From Acidobacteriaceae bacterium (GTDB lineage: Bacteria > Acidobacteriota > Terriglobia > Terriglobales > Acidobacteriaceae), in NCBI GenBank assembly GCA_003140705.1, contig PLKU01000108.1, positions 3,861 through 18,764 of the forward strand: 14,904 nt of DNA, written 5' to 3'. Below the pieces are notes generated by a model. The model was not told the origin of the DNA. It saw only the letters and a list, made by a program, of their open reading frames with translations, and did no database searches. Within the stretch, counting starts at the first letter, position 1. Every line of letters begins with the position of its first letter. A program made the translations under genes and the position numbers. This document shows positions 7,313 to 14,229 of the stretch, piece by piece.

Positions 7313-7507
7313 ATGGCCAACTGCCCGGAGTGCGAGAATGGACTTGACATCGAATTGGACGAAGTCGAAGAAGGCGACGTGGTTGCGTGCGATGAATGCG
7401 GCACGGAGTACGAGGTGGTGGGTGTAGAACCACTGGAGCTAGCGCGGGTAGACGACGACCTGGATGAGGACGACGATCTGCTGGCTGATGACGAGGAGGA
7501 AGAGTGA
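7313..7507 (+). CDS. LysW-like acidic zinc-ribbon protein
   Basis: A 64-residue protein with two Cys pairs, CPEC (4-7) and CDEC (26-29), spaced as in a LysW zinc ribbon, followed by EYEVVGVEPLEL (33-43), the strand that LysW proteins share. In LysW pathways the carrier's C-terminal Glu holds aminoadipate (lysine route) or glutamate (arginine/ornithine route). Here the tail is a long Asp/Glu stretch ending in EEEE, not the classical EDWGE, and no lysX, lysZ or argX neighbour is present. Carrier function is therefore unproven; it may be a stand-alone zinc ribbon. The start at 7313 is chosen because GAGGAG (7301-7306) sits six bases before it and the Cys motif begins at residue 4; an ATG at 7280 would add 11 unlikely residues. 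Its stop overlaps the next start (GTGA), implying coupled translation. Confidence 0.82.
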   Translation: MANCPECENGLDIELDEVEEGDVVACDECGTEYEVVGVEPLELARVDDDLDEDDDLLADDEEEE

Positions 7508-7899
7508 GTTGTCTCAGAAAGAGGTTGGCCGTCGGGGTAGCAGTAACCGCCCTGGCGGTCGGGGTGTTTTCCACGGGATCAAAAGTCAGGTTGGTCGGAT
7601 TTGATCTCGGGCCGACGGAGGTGCAAGCCCAGAATCTAGGCCAGAGAAACGTGTTTGGCTACGTGGTGGACGCGGATGCCAAGCCGGTGGGCGGCGCCAC
7701 GGTCTTCCTCAAATATCTGAAAACCAAGTCGATTCGCAGCTTCACAACCCAAGCAGATGGCAGGTTCCGCTTTACCCAGGTGAACATGGCAGAAGACTAT
7801 GAACTCTGGGCAGAAAAAGAAACAAGGAAGAGCGCAGTTAAGACGGTGAGCCAGTGGGACGCGCGCAAAGAGTTTGAATGCGATCTAAAGTTGAAATAG
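7504..7899 (+). CDS. Small secreted carboxypeptidase-regulatory-like protein
   Basis: A 131-residue product starting with GTG at 7504 and overlapping the LysW-like stop by four bases. Residues 1 to about 43 are a long signal peptide or membrane anchor (basic RKR, hydrophobic AVGVAVTALAVGVF, then EVQAQ). Residues 49-104 form a single prealbumin-like beta domain: NVFGYVVDADAKPVGGATVFL, then FTTQADGRFRFTQV and YELWAEKE. A basic C-terminus (RKEFECDLKLK) ends the protein. No enzymatic residues are seen. Tight coupling to a cytosolic-looking zinc ribbon is unexpected for an exported protein. The start choice rests on the overlap and the absence of any better start before the hydrophobic segment. 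Confidence 0.8.
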   Translation: MSCLRKRLAVGVAVTALAVGVFSTGSKVRLVGFDLGPTEVQAQNLGQRNVFGYVVDADAKPVGGATVFLKYLKTKSIRSFTTQADGRFRFTQVNMAEDYELWAEKETRKSAVKTVSQWDARKEFECDLKLK

Positions 7900-7989
7900 C
7901 TCTCAGCACATCCGGAGATCACGCCTCCAGCGCCGATGGCAGTGAACGCTCGAGCAGCGCAACAAGAGGCAGCATACACGCCTTCGCCG

Positions 7990-8667
7990 CTATTCCTGGC
8001 GCAGAATCACATCTCCGTTAATTGTCTTGATCGTGACCTGGTTCAGCCCGCTCCCCACCCGGCCGGCGGCGCGAATGTACTTGCGCGGTGTTCCCTCCGA
8101 GTTATCCCACACGTTGCTCTCGCGAACCTCCAAGCCGGCATGCTGCTCGATTTGGAAATCGCGATTCCTCTTCGTGGACTCCAATATGATTCGCACTTCC
8201 ATGGGGAAATCCTTGGGCACCGTGAGTTCGATCGTCCCGCCCTTCGACGTTAGTTCGATGTCCCGTTCCTCGCTTGAGGAGCCCAATTCGCGGACCTTGA
8301 TGTCGCCTCCCATCGTGGATGCCTTGATGGGGCCATTAGCCGTGCCGATGGTAATCCCGCCCCCCATTGAGGTCGCGTCCACCGTGCCAGTTGAGCGATC
8401 GATATCGATGCCGCCACCCATAGTACTCACCTTCGCGAACACGGCGACAGTTCCCAGATGAATGCCTCCGCCCATGGTGGTCAGGCTCGCCCCGTGCGGA
8501 GCCTCGCTCACGTCGATGCCTCCACCCATTTTGGTGATGTTCACTTCGCCGGAGTCAGCCTTTACCCTGGTCATCCCATCGTCGAAAGACATAGGGCCCT
8601 TGCAACTGGCCAGAACAACAGTCAGTGCGCTAGCCATGATCAGCGCACACGTTTTACGCAGGTTCAT
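7990..8667 (-). CDS. DUF4097-type lipoprotein with five 18-residue beta-solenoid repeats
   Basis: A 225-residue protein with a lipobox LASC (Cys22) after a hydrophobic signal, so a lipid-anchored envelope protein. Five repeats begin with the motif MGGGI (MGGDI in the last) at residues 47, 65, 83, 101 and 119, exactly 18 residues apart; each reads as a short Gly turn followed by two beta strands, as expected for a beta-solenoid. Residues 137-225 continue with strands and end in INGDVILRQE, a GDV motif typical of DUF4097 proteins. Function of this family is not established. A good Shine-Dalgarno GGAGGG lies seven bases before the ATG. It follows gatB on the same strand with 118 bases and a strong hairpin between, so it probably has its own transcript or is only partly read through. 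It converges with the plus-strand pair ending at 7899. Confidence 0.87.
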   Translation of the reverse strand: MNLRKTCALIMASALTVVLASCKGPMSFDDGMTRVKADSGEVNITKMGGGIDVSEAPHGASLTTMGGGIHLGTVAVFAKVSTMGGGIDIDRSTGTVDATSMGGGITIGTANGPIKASTMGGDIKVRELGSSSEERDIELTSKGGTIELTVPKDFPMEVRIILESTKRNRDFQIEQHAGLEVRESNVWDNSEGTPRKYIRAAGRVGSGLNQVTIKTINGDVILRQE

Positions 8668-8727
8668 CGGAATGCCCTCCAGCGGGAGAACGATTGCAAA
8701 TCTTGGAAGAGAGTACGAACGCCACGC

Positions 8728-8774
8728 CGGAATAGTTCCGCCGAATGGCGAATTCGCTTGCTCGCCATTCGGTG
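8728..8774. repeat. Tandem hairpins between gatB and the DUF4097 gene
   Basis: A long stem pairs CCGAATGGCGA (8741-8751) with TCGCCATTCGG (8762-8772) across a 10-base loop; a G-T and a C-G pair extend it to 13 bp (8739-8774). Immediately beside it is a smaller hairpin, CGGAA/TTCCG (8728-8732 and 8736-8740, 3-base loop). It starts 12 bases beyond the gatB stop, a terminator-like position, but no T tract follows on the minus strand. It could be a mRNA-stabilising hairpin, a processing site, or a copy of a REP-like element. Confidence 0.55.
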
Positions 8775-8785
8775 CAAGCGAGGTT

Positions 8786-10261
8786 CTACCCCTCCAGCTT
8801 TTTCATCACCAGTTCATTCAGCAGGGCCGGGTTGGCCTGGCCTTTCGAGGCCTTCATCACCTGGCCCACGAAGAATCCAGCCACTGTCTTCTTGCCGGCA
8901 AGATACAGCTCCACCTGTTTCGGGTTGGCTGCGAGCACCTCGTCGATCATTGCTTCAATTGCCGAAGAGTCCGTAATTTGCTGCGGCTTCTCGCGGTCGT
9001 AGACGATGGGGAAGTCTTCACGCTTCTCGAAGCACACATCGAAGAGCTGCTTGAGTTGCTTCGAGCTGATTTGTCCCTCGTCCAGCAGATCTGCGGCCAG
9101 CACAATTCCAGTCATTGAAACGGGAGACTGCTCCTGTTCCAGACCCAGGGCTTTCAGCCTTCCACCCACTTCGCTGAGCAGGACGTTGGCAACGCGCCGG
9201 GGATTGCGCGCAGCGCGGGCGGCGGCTTCAAATCGGTCGGCAAACTCGCGAGACGCGGTCAGGGTAAATGCGTTCTGGGTGTTGAGCTCATATTCAGCAA
9301 TCATACGGACACGGCGAGCTTCAGGCAGCTCAGGCAGCTTCTTGCCTGTCTCCGCCAAAAATTCCGGGCTTACGATCAGCGGCGGCAGGTCTGGTTCGGG
9401 GAAGTAGCGATAGTCGTGCGCCTGTTCCTTTGATCGCATCGAATGCGTCCGTCCCTCGGCCGCATTCCACAACCGGCTTTCCTGCATAACGCGGCCGCCT
9501 GCTTCGATGACCTCAATCTGGCGCTCGATCTCATAGTCCAACGCCAACCGTACAAAGCGGAAGCTATTCACATTCTTCACTTCAGCTTTGGTGCCGAACT
9601 TCGGCGCGCCCTTCAGCCGAACGCTGACGTTGGCGTCGCAGCGCAACGAGCCCTCTTCCATGTTGCAGTCGGAGACGCCTGTATAGAGGAGGATCTCCTT
9701 CAAGCGAGTCAGGTACTCGAAGGCCTCGTCTGCCGTGCGGATATCGGGCTCCGATACAATCTCGATCAACGGCGTTCCGCAGCGATTCAAATCGAGATAG
9801 GTGCGCGTCGCGGAGTCTGAAAAGCCGTCGTGGAGGCTCTTGCCCGCATCTTCTTCCATGTGCAGGCGCGTGATGCCAATCCTCTTAATCGTTCCCTCTG
9901 CGGTTGGAACCGCAATGAACCCGTGCTCAGCGATGGGTTTGTCGAACTGCGAAATCTGGTAGCCCTTGGGCAGGTCGGGATAAAAGTAGTTCTTGCGCGC
10001 AAAGATGGAGCGCTCGCGGACTTCGCAGCCCAGGGCAAGTGCGGCCAGCGTGGCGAACTCGACGGCCTTGGCGTTGAGAACCGGCAGCGCGCCCGGCAAG
10101 CCCAGGCAGACCGGGCAGACATTGGTGTTGGGCGCCGAGCCGAAATGATTCGCACAACCACAAAAGGCCTTGGTAGCCGTCAGCAATTGAACGTGAACTT
10201 CGAGTCCGATGACAGGCTCGTACTTGGCCAGGATTTCAGGAGCGAGTGCGGCTGCGGGCAT
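8786..10261 (-). CDS. gatB: Aspartyl/glutamyl-tRNA(Asn/Gln) amidotransferase subunit B
   Basis: GatB is the tRNA-binding kinase subunit of GatCAB, which turns misacylated Glu-tRNA(Gln) or Asp-tRNA(Asn) into the correct amide. The 491 residues match the usual length. Visible features: YEPVIGLEVHVQL (14-26), a zinc site of Cys34, Cys36, Cys49 and Cys52 (FCGC, CPVC), NYFYPDLPKGYQISQF (91-106), the EEDAGKSLHDG loop (136-146), the GatB signature LDLNRCGTPLIEI (156-168) and MEEGSLRCDANVSVR (201-215). The C-terminal YqeY-like domain ends with the tRNA-binding signature GQVMKASKGQANP. The ATG at 10261 gives a short extension before the conserved start; no strong Shine-Dalgarno is seen. gatA and gatC are not adjacent, which is common outside Firmicutes. 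Two small hairpins lie in its leader (10285-10325). Confidence 0.97.
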   Translation of the reverse strand: MPAAALAPEILAKYEPVIGLEVHVQLLTATKAFCGCANHFGSAPNTNVCPVCLGLPGALPVLNAKAVEFATLAALALGCEVRERSIFARKNYFYPDLPKGYQISQFDKPIAEHGFIAVPTAEGTIKRIGITRLHMEEDAGKSLHDGFSDSATRTYLDLNRCGTPLIEIVSEPDIRTADEAFEYLTRLKEILLYTGVSDCNMEEGSLRCDANVSVRLKGAPKFGTKAEVKNVNSFRFVRLALDYEIERQIEVIEAGGRVMQESRLWNAAEGRTHSMRSKEQAHDYRYFPEPDLPPLIVSPEFLAETGKKLPELPEARRVRMIAEYELNTQNAFTLTASREFADRFEAAARAARNPRRVANVLLSEVGGRLKALGLEQEQSPVSMTGIVLAADLLDEGQISSKQLKQLFDVCFEKREDFPIVYDREKPQQITDSSAIEAMIDEVLAANPKQVELYLAGKKTVAGFFVGQVMKASKGQANPALLNELVMKKLEG

Positions 10262-10284
10262 AGGTAGATTTTAGCGCGAAGCGA

Positions 10285-10325
10285 AGCTGAGCCGTTGCCG
10301 CGCTCAGTTCCCGCGCATCGTGCGC
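10285..10325. promoter_or_regulatory. Paired small hairpins in the gatB leader
   Basis: CTGAGC/GCTCAG (10287-10292 and 10302-10307) form a stem extendable to 8 bp with a 9-base loop. GCGCA/TGCGC (10313-10317 and 10321-10325) forms a second stem with a 3-base loop. Both lie within 65 bases upstream of the gatB start. A regulatory role is speculative. Confidence 0.2.
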
Positions 10326-10441
10326 AGGGAGAGGTTGATCAACCCGTAAATGCCGGTTAGATGGTTACGCGTCCAGAATTACAAGGGTTGGCAATCTGGG
10401 CCATCGGAAAGCGAGTTGTGGACACAGCAAATGTCTGCACT

Positions 10442-11204
10442 CTATTCAGCTGGCATGCACTTCACTGGACCTTGAACAGCTTTAATGAAAGGTCGTGGAA
10501 ACACTTCCACCACAACCGGGTAAGTAACGGCTGGGCGTTTGTTCCTCCTCAGGTGGGACCGGTTTTTCGCCTTCATAGCCGGTGCACTTTGGTGCTGTCG
10601 CGAGCGGCAATGCGAACTTCTCCATGAATTTGGTCCGGCAGCTCGCTCCACCCTTAGGTATAGAGCAAACTCGCTCGAATACGCGAAGGTACCTCAGCGA
10701 CATCTTTCCATCGGGAGTATGCGCAAACTCCAAATGACCGCCCCACCAACTGAATCCTCGAATATCTTCTTTCCGGTCTTCAAATCGAGGATGCGGAATG
10801 GCATGCCCCCGCTTGAACCGTCGGCCGCCCCCAAAAACAAAAGCGATCCTTTGACTCCCATGAAATACCATCACTCTTTTGCAAAAAATCGCTCTGTGGG
10901 TCCATGCGACCGGCGGCACACGGGAACATGTCCATTGAGGATATGGGCAATCGTGGCCCATCGCGTTCCTTTCAGTCCCGGATCATCCAATTGCTTGACC
11001 ATAAAATCCGGGTAATTAGGAACAGAAGTGCTGAATGCGCGAGCGGCTGCCCGGCATTAGATAAGAAGACTTCCCTGAATCCACGACCGTCTCTCGAAGA
11101 GGGTTATCGAAGGACTCGGCAAGAGCGACAGAGCCCAGAGCCGAGTTTCCCAACTCGGCAGCGACAACGAGCAGCGCCACTCTTAGAGGATTCTCGCGGA
11201 ACAT
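10442..11204 (-). pseudogene. Decayed gene for a secreted protein (several frameshifts and an in-frame stop)
   Basis: No single frame spans this region, but joining frames gives one protein-like chain of about 250 residues. It opens with a signal peptide from an ATG at 11204 (MFRENPLRVALLVVAAELG). A second frame then gives VPNYPDFMVKQLDDPGLKG (from about 11017), interrupted by TGA at 10873-10871. It resumes with GVKGSLLFLGAADGSSGG and RILDLKTGKKIFEDSVGG. A change of frame near 10700-10740 gives FAHTPDGKMSLRYLRVFER and ends near CTGYEG. A further change near 10520-10575 gives VTYPVVVEVFPRPFIKAVQG and a Cys-containing tail with TAG at 10444-10442. The pieces occur in order, on one strand, without gaps, as expected of a fossil gene. 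From memory, similar secreted acidobacterial proteins of unknown function carry a DLKTGKKIFEDS-like strand and such a tail. The parent function is unknown; sequencing error is less likely given several lesions. Confidence 0.65.
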
Positions 11205-11542
11205 GAACTAAAGTGTATTCATGGTCGCGATGGCGGTCGCCAACTCGGAGATTCCGCCGGAATCTGGCACAGATGCAACAGCAGATCCTTCGACTCCGCT
11301 CAGGCTGACAGCTCTCGGAAGAACGTCTCCAATTGAAGTAATGAAATTGGCTAGATTGTATCGTTCTTCAACTCATTGTTTCTGGTTTCGGGCGAGTAGT
11401 CGGCAACTCGTCGGTGAGTGTGCAATCAACAGCGTCGCCCTCGGCGGGATTCGTGCGAAACCCGTGGTGCATTGGCTCTGCACACCACAGGTCTAAGCAA
11501 CAGCATTCAGCCGGGAGCCGCAGACTTCCAGCTGAATGCGGC
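11205..11542. other. Gene-free intergenic region
   Basis: This 338-base stretch lies between the pseudogene start and the stop of the VOC gene. The only open frame (11221-11496, plus) has no ribosome site or recognisable motif. It contains a probable dispersed repeat (11284-11311) and a 6-bp inverted repeat CATGAA/TTCATG (11202-11207 and 11218-11223) spanning the pseudogene start, perhaps an old operator. Confidence 0.55.
11284..11311. repeat. Dispersed-repeat-like element
   Basis: The core CCTTCGACTCCGCTCAGGCT (11287-11306), read from the other strand as a CTGAGCGGAGTCGAAGG core, resembles short intergenic repeats that recur in many acidobacterial and other soil-bacterial genomes. Only one copy is in this window, so repetition cannot be shown here. 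It lies in non-coding DNA beside a pseudogene, the usual setting for such elements. Confidence 0.45.
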
Positions 11543-12484
11543 TCACTCCGCCGGGTCGTCCGCCGTGAACGCCGAGCAGCAGGGCTTCTCTGAAGCGTGG
11601 AAGTTCATCAGCTCCAGCCGGATGCCGTCCGGGTCGTACAGGTTGAACTGATATTTTCCGTCCTTGCCGATCTTCGGCTGATCGTCGTGGACTCCGGTGA
11701 GACGGTTGCCAGTTTCAAGCCGGGTGTAGGCCATCGGGACAGAGTCCTCGCCGATAGAGAGGTGGTCGAGCACGCCCAAATCGTGCTGCGAGATCGTCGC
11801 GGGAATGCCCGTACCCGACGGTCCGCTGGTCAGCATGTACTCCAGCCAGTCGTGGCAGTCGGGGGCCTGCTGGCTCACCCAGTCGATCTTCCCCTCGACC
11901 ATACCGCCGTACCAATACGGCTTGAAGCCAAGCAGGTCGCGGTAGAAAAGGTCCTCGACCATGCGACTATGCACCAGGAAACCGACGTGGATGATGTGGT
12001 GGCCAATGGCAGCGGGAGCTGCGAAATCCTTGATAACGCCAGGCGGCTGCACGAACTGAACTCTGTTGCCTTCGGGGTCTTTCACTTCGAACGAAAGGCT
12101 CCCGTCAGCGCCCTTTTCAACCCTGTAGGGCACCTTCCAGGATTTCGATCCGAGAAATCGGCGCAGCGTCTCGGCATCGTCGGTGTTCCATGCCGTGTGG
12201 TCGAGACGATTGATGCCGGCGTCCGCAGGCAACGGCAGCACTTCAATAAACTGGGTTGGGCTCACGGCGTAGCGGACTCCCTTGGGGTTCTCGGGATCGG
12301 GCATTTTTACCGCGCCGATGATCTCTCTGTAGTAGTGATCGGTGGCAGCTGGGTTTGAAGTGTAGACAGCAATGTGTGAGATGCCTGTGATCCTGGGACG
12401 CATCAGGGGTTTGTCGGGCATTTGAGCAGCGGCTATAACGGAAAAAGCAAACAGAAGAGCAACAATCCTGGTCCGGAACTGCAT
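11543..12484 (-). CDS. Exported two-domain VOC (glyoxalase/dioxygenase superfamily) protein
   Basis: A 313-residue protein with a signal peptide (1-20, hydrophobic IVALLFAFSVIAAA) followed by two vicinal-oxygen-chelate modules. Module 1 (about 33-148) has ISHIAVYTSNPAATDHYY and closes with VKDPEGNRVQFVQPPG. Module 2 (about 161-296) has IIHVGFLV, DLLGFKPYWYGG, LDHLSIG and closes with LYDPDGIRLELMNFH. Likely metal ligands in module 2 are His166, His241 and Glu291, a typical VOC 2-His-1-carboxylate set; in module 1, His37 and His96 are candidates but the closing Glu is replaced by Gln143. This pattern suits an enzyme with one active and one structural module. The substrate is unknown. GAGGTG about five bases before the ATG at 12484 supports the start. 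It diverges from the M20 peptidase gene across 128 bases. Confidence 0.88.
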   Translation of the reverse strand: MQFRTRIVALLFAFSVIAAAQMPDKPLMRPRITGISHIAVYTSNPAATDHYYREIIGAVKMPDPENPKGVRYAVSPTQFIEVLPLPADAGINRLDHTAWNTDDAETLRRFLGSKSWKVPYRVEKGADGSLSFEVKDPEGNRVQFVQPPGVIKDFAAPAAIGHHIIHVGFLVHSRMVEDLFYRDLLGFKPYWYGGMVEGKIDWVSQQAPDCHDWLEYMLTSGPSGTGIPATISQHDLGVLDHLSIGEDSVPMAYTRLETGNRLTGVHDDQPKIGKDGKYQFNLYDPDGIRLELMNFHASEKPCCSAFTADDPAE

Positions 12485-12612
12485 CTTGCACCTCGTACAT
12501 CTCTTGGGTCCACGATAAATCTCTTGCTCGCCTGACGCAAACGGTTTGCCGAATGGGTTGGCCAGTCAGTCGAAAAGCGCGAAGCCGGGCCGGCTGCCCG
12601 TACAATTCCCAC

Positions 12613-14082
12613 ATGCGTAGAAACTCTTTTGTTGCGACGATTACCGGGTCAGTGTTGCTCGCTATTCTGGGCGCTCTCTGTCACGGGTCGGCTGCGCTTG
12701 GCCAGAGCGCACTGCCCACCGCCTCGGCAGAAGACCGGGCGGAAGCGCGCGCAATCTTCAAGCAGTTGATCGAAATCAACACGACAGACACGCCGCGGGG
12801 CAACGTGACCACGGCGACAGCGGCCATGCAGAGGCGGCTCCTGGCCGCTGGATTTCCCGCGGAAGATGTGCATTTACTTGGGCCGGATGCACGGAAGCAG
12901 AACCTGGTGGTGCGGTACCGTGCGGCTGGAACCCCGACCGAAAAGCCGGTGCTGTTCCTATGCCACATGGACGTGGTGGAGGCGCTGCAGTCAGACTGGT
13001 CGACGAATCCATTTGAGTTTGTAGAGAAAGACGGCTTCTACTACGGGCGCGGGACGCAGGACATGAAGAACTCCGACGCCGCGCTGATGGCCACGGTTCT
13101 GCGCCTGCACCGCGAAGGCTACAAGCCGAAGCGTGACTTGATCCTGGCGCTGACAGCCGATGAAGAAGGCGGCAAATTCAATGGTGCGGGTTGGCTGGTG
13201 CGGGAGCATCGTGACCTGGTAGACGCCGCGTACGTGATCAATCCGGATGCAGGCGGAGTGGAATTGGACCACGGGCGGGCAGTGGTGGCGGACGTGGAGG
13301 CCACCGAGAAGGTCTACTCGGACTTCCAGATCACGGCCACCAATCGCGGTGGACACAGCTCGCTTCCGCGCCCGGACAATGCCATCTATGAGCTGACGGG
13401 GGCGCTCACCAAGCTGGCGGGGTATGCGTTTCCGTTCGAGATGAACGAGGTGACGCGAACGTATTTCAAGAATCTGGCCGCGCAGGAAACCGGGCAGACG
13501 GCCACAGATATGCAGGGGATTCTGGCCTCTCCGCCGGAAATGGCCGCTGCGGTCCGGCTGGGCGAGGAGCCAAGTTTCAATGCCAACTTCCGCACCACCT
13601 GCGTGGCGACAAGGTTATCGGCTGGGCACGCCAACAACGCCCTGCCGCAGACGGCGCAGGCCATCGCAAACTGCCGCATTTTTCCGGGCCACTCGCCTGA
13701 AGAGATTCGCAAACAGCTGATTTCGATCTTCGCCGATGACAAGCTGAGCGTGAAGTTTGTCTCCGATGCAGGGGAAATTTCCGATACGGCGCCGGAGAGA
13801 AAAGCAATGGTGCCCCCGGCCCCGATCCCCGCTGTCTTTGACCCGCTGACCCGGCTCACGCAGGTCCTTTGGCCGGGCACCCCTGTGACGCCGGTGATGG
13901 AGAATGGGGCCAGTGATTCCATCTACTTTGCCCAGGCGGGGATTCCCTGCTACGGCTATTCGGCTATTGCCCTCGAGCGCGACGACGTGCGAGCACACGG
14001 CCGGGATGAACGGCTCCCGGTCGATTCGTATTGGAAGTCTCTAGACTTCTTCTACTCGTTTTTGAAAGCGGAAGGGGAGTAG
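12613..14082 (+). CDS. Exported M20-family metallopeptidase/amidohydrolase
   Basis: A 489-residue dinuclear zinc hydrolase with a signal peptide (1-31, SVLLAILGALCHGSAALGQ), so periplasmic or secreted. M20 active-site landmarks are present: His118 and Asp120 in CHMDVV, Asp150 in YGRGTQDMKNSD, general base Glu184 and metal ligand Glu185 in TADEEGG, Asp212 in NPDAGG, and His463 in RAHGRDERLPVD. The dimerisation domain (about 234-375) contains RGGHSSLPRPDNAI (245-258). Family members cleave peptides, N-acyl amino acids or carbamoyl compounds; the exact substrate cannot be read from sequence. The start at 12613 is preferred over an in-frame ATG at 12553 because it puts a basic residue pair directly before the hydrophobic core; no clear Shine-Dalgarno precedes it. 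Only 3 bases separate its stop from the next small ORF. Confidence 0.93.
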   Translation: MRRNSFVATITGSVLLAILGALCHGSAALGQSALPTASAEDRAEARAIFKQLIEINTTDTPRGNVTTATAAMQRRLLAAGFPAEDVHLLGPDARKQNLVVRYRAAGTPTEKPVLFLCHMDVVEALQSDWSTNPFEFVEKDGFYYGRGTQDMKNSDAALMATVLRLHREGYKPKRDLILALTADEEGGKFNGAGWLVREHRDLVDAAYVINPDAGGVELDHGRAVVADVEATEKVYSDFQITATNRGGHSSLPRPDNAIYELTGALTKLAGYAFPFEMNEVTRTYFKNLAAQETGQTATDMQGILASPPEMAAAVRLGEEPSFNANFRTTCVATRLSAGHANNALPQTAQAIANCRIFPGHSPEEIRKQLISIFADDKLSVKFVSDAGEISDTAPERKAMVPPAPIPAVFDPLTRLTQVLWPGTPVTPVMENGASDSIYFAQAGIPCYGYSAIALERDDVRAHGRDERLPVDSYWKSLDFFYSFLKAEGE

Positions 14083-14085
14083 AGG

Positions 14086-14148
14086 ATGAAGTGCCTTCCT
14101 GTTTTGCTTTGCATGGGGTTCGTTGCGGCGGCGCGTCCTACAGACTAG
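14086..14148 (+). CDS. Signal-peptide-like micro-ORF, possibly a truncated gene remnant
   Basis: A 20-codon frame, MKCLPVLLCMGFVAAARPTD, begins three bases after the M20 stop, with an AGAGG ribosome-site-like sequence overlapping that stop. It has a Lys, a hydrophobic core and an AAA-type cut site, then stops at TAG after only a few residues. It could be the start of a decayed secreted gene, a leader peptide for the VWA gene 81 bases downstream, or chance. Evidence is weak. Confidence 0.22.
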   Translation: MKCLPVLLCMGFVAAARPTD

Positions 14149-14229
14149 AGATCCGGTGCCCAGGTTGACAGCGAATCATGGCTATCGTCGGCACAGCGTT
14201 GCAGGCGCAGTTGAAATGAGGTAATACAC

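Noticed and set aside
10482..10961. 159-residue minus-strand open frame as an intact gene
   Set aside because: Only its middle part looks protein-like; the upstream and downstream protein-like segments lie in another frame, so it is better explained as part of a frameshifted pseudogene.
10539..11015. 158-residue plus-strand open frame
   Set aside because: Antisense to the pseudogene and without motifs or ribosome site.
11597..12358. 253-residue plus-strand open frame
   Set aside because: Entirely antisense to the VOC gene, whose paired VOC motifs and ribosome site make the minus strand the real one.
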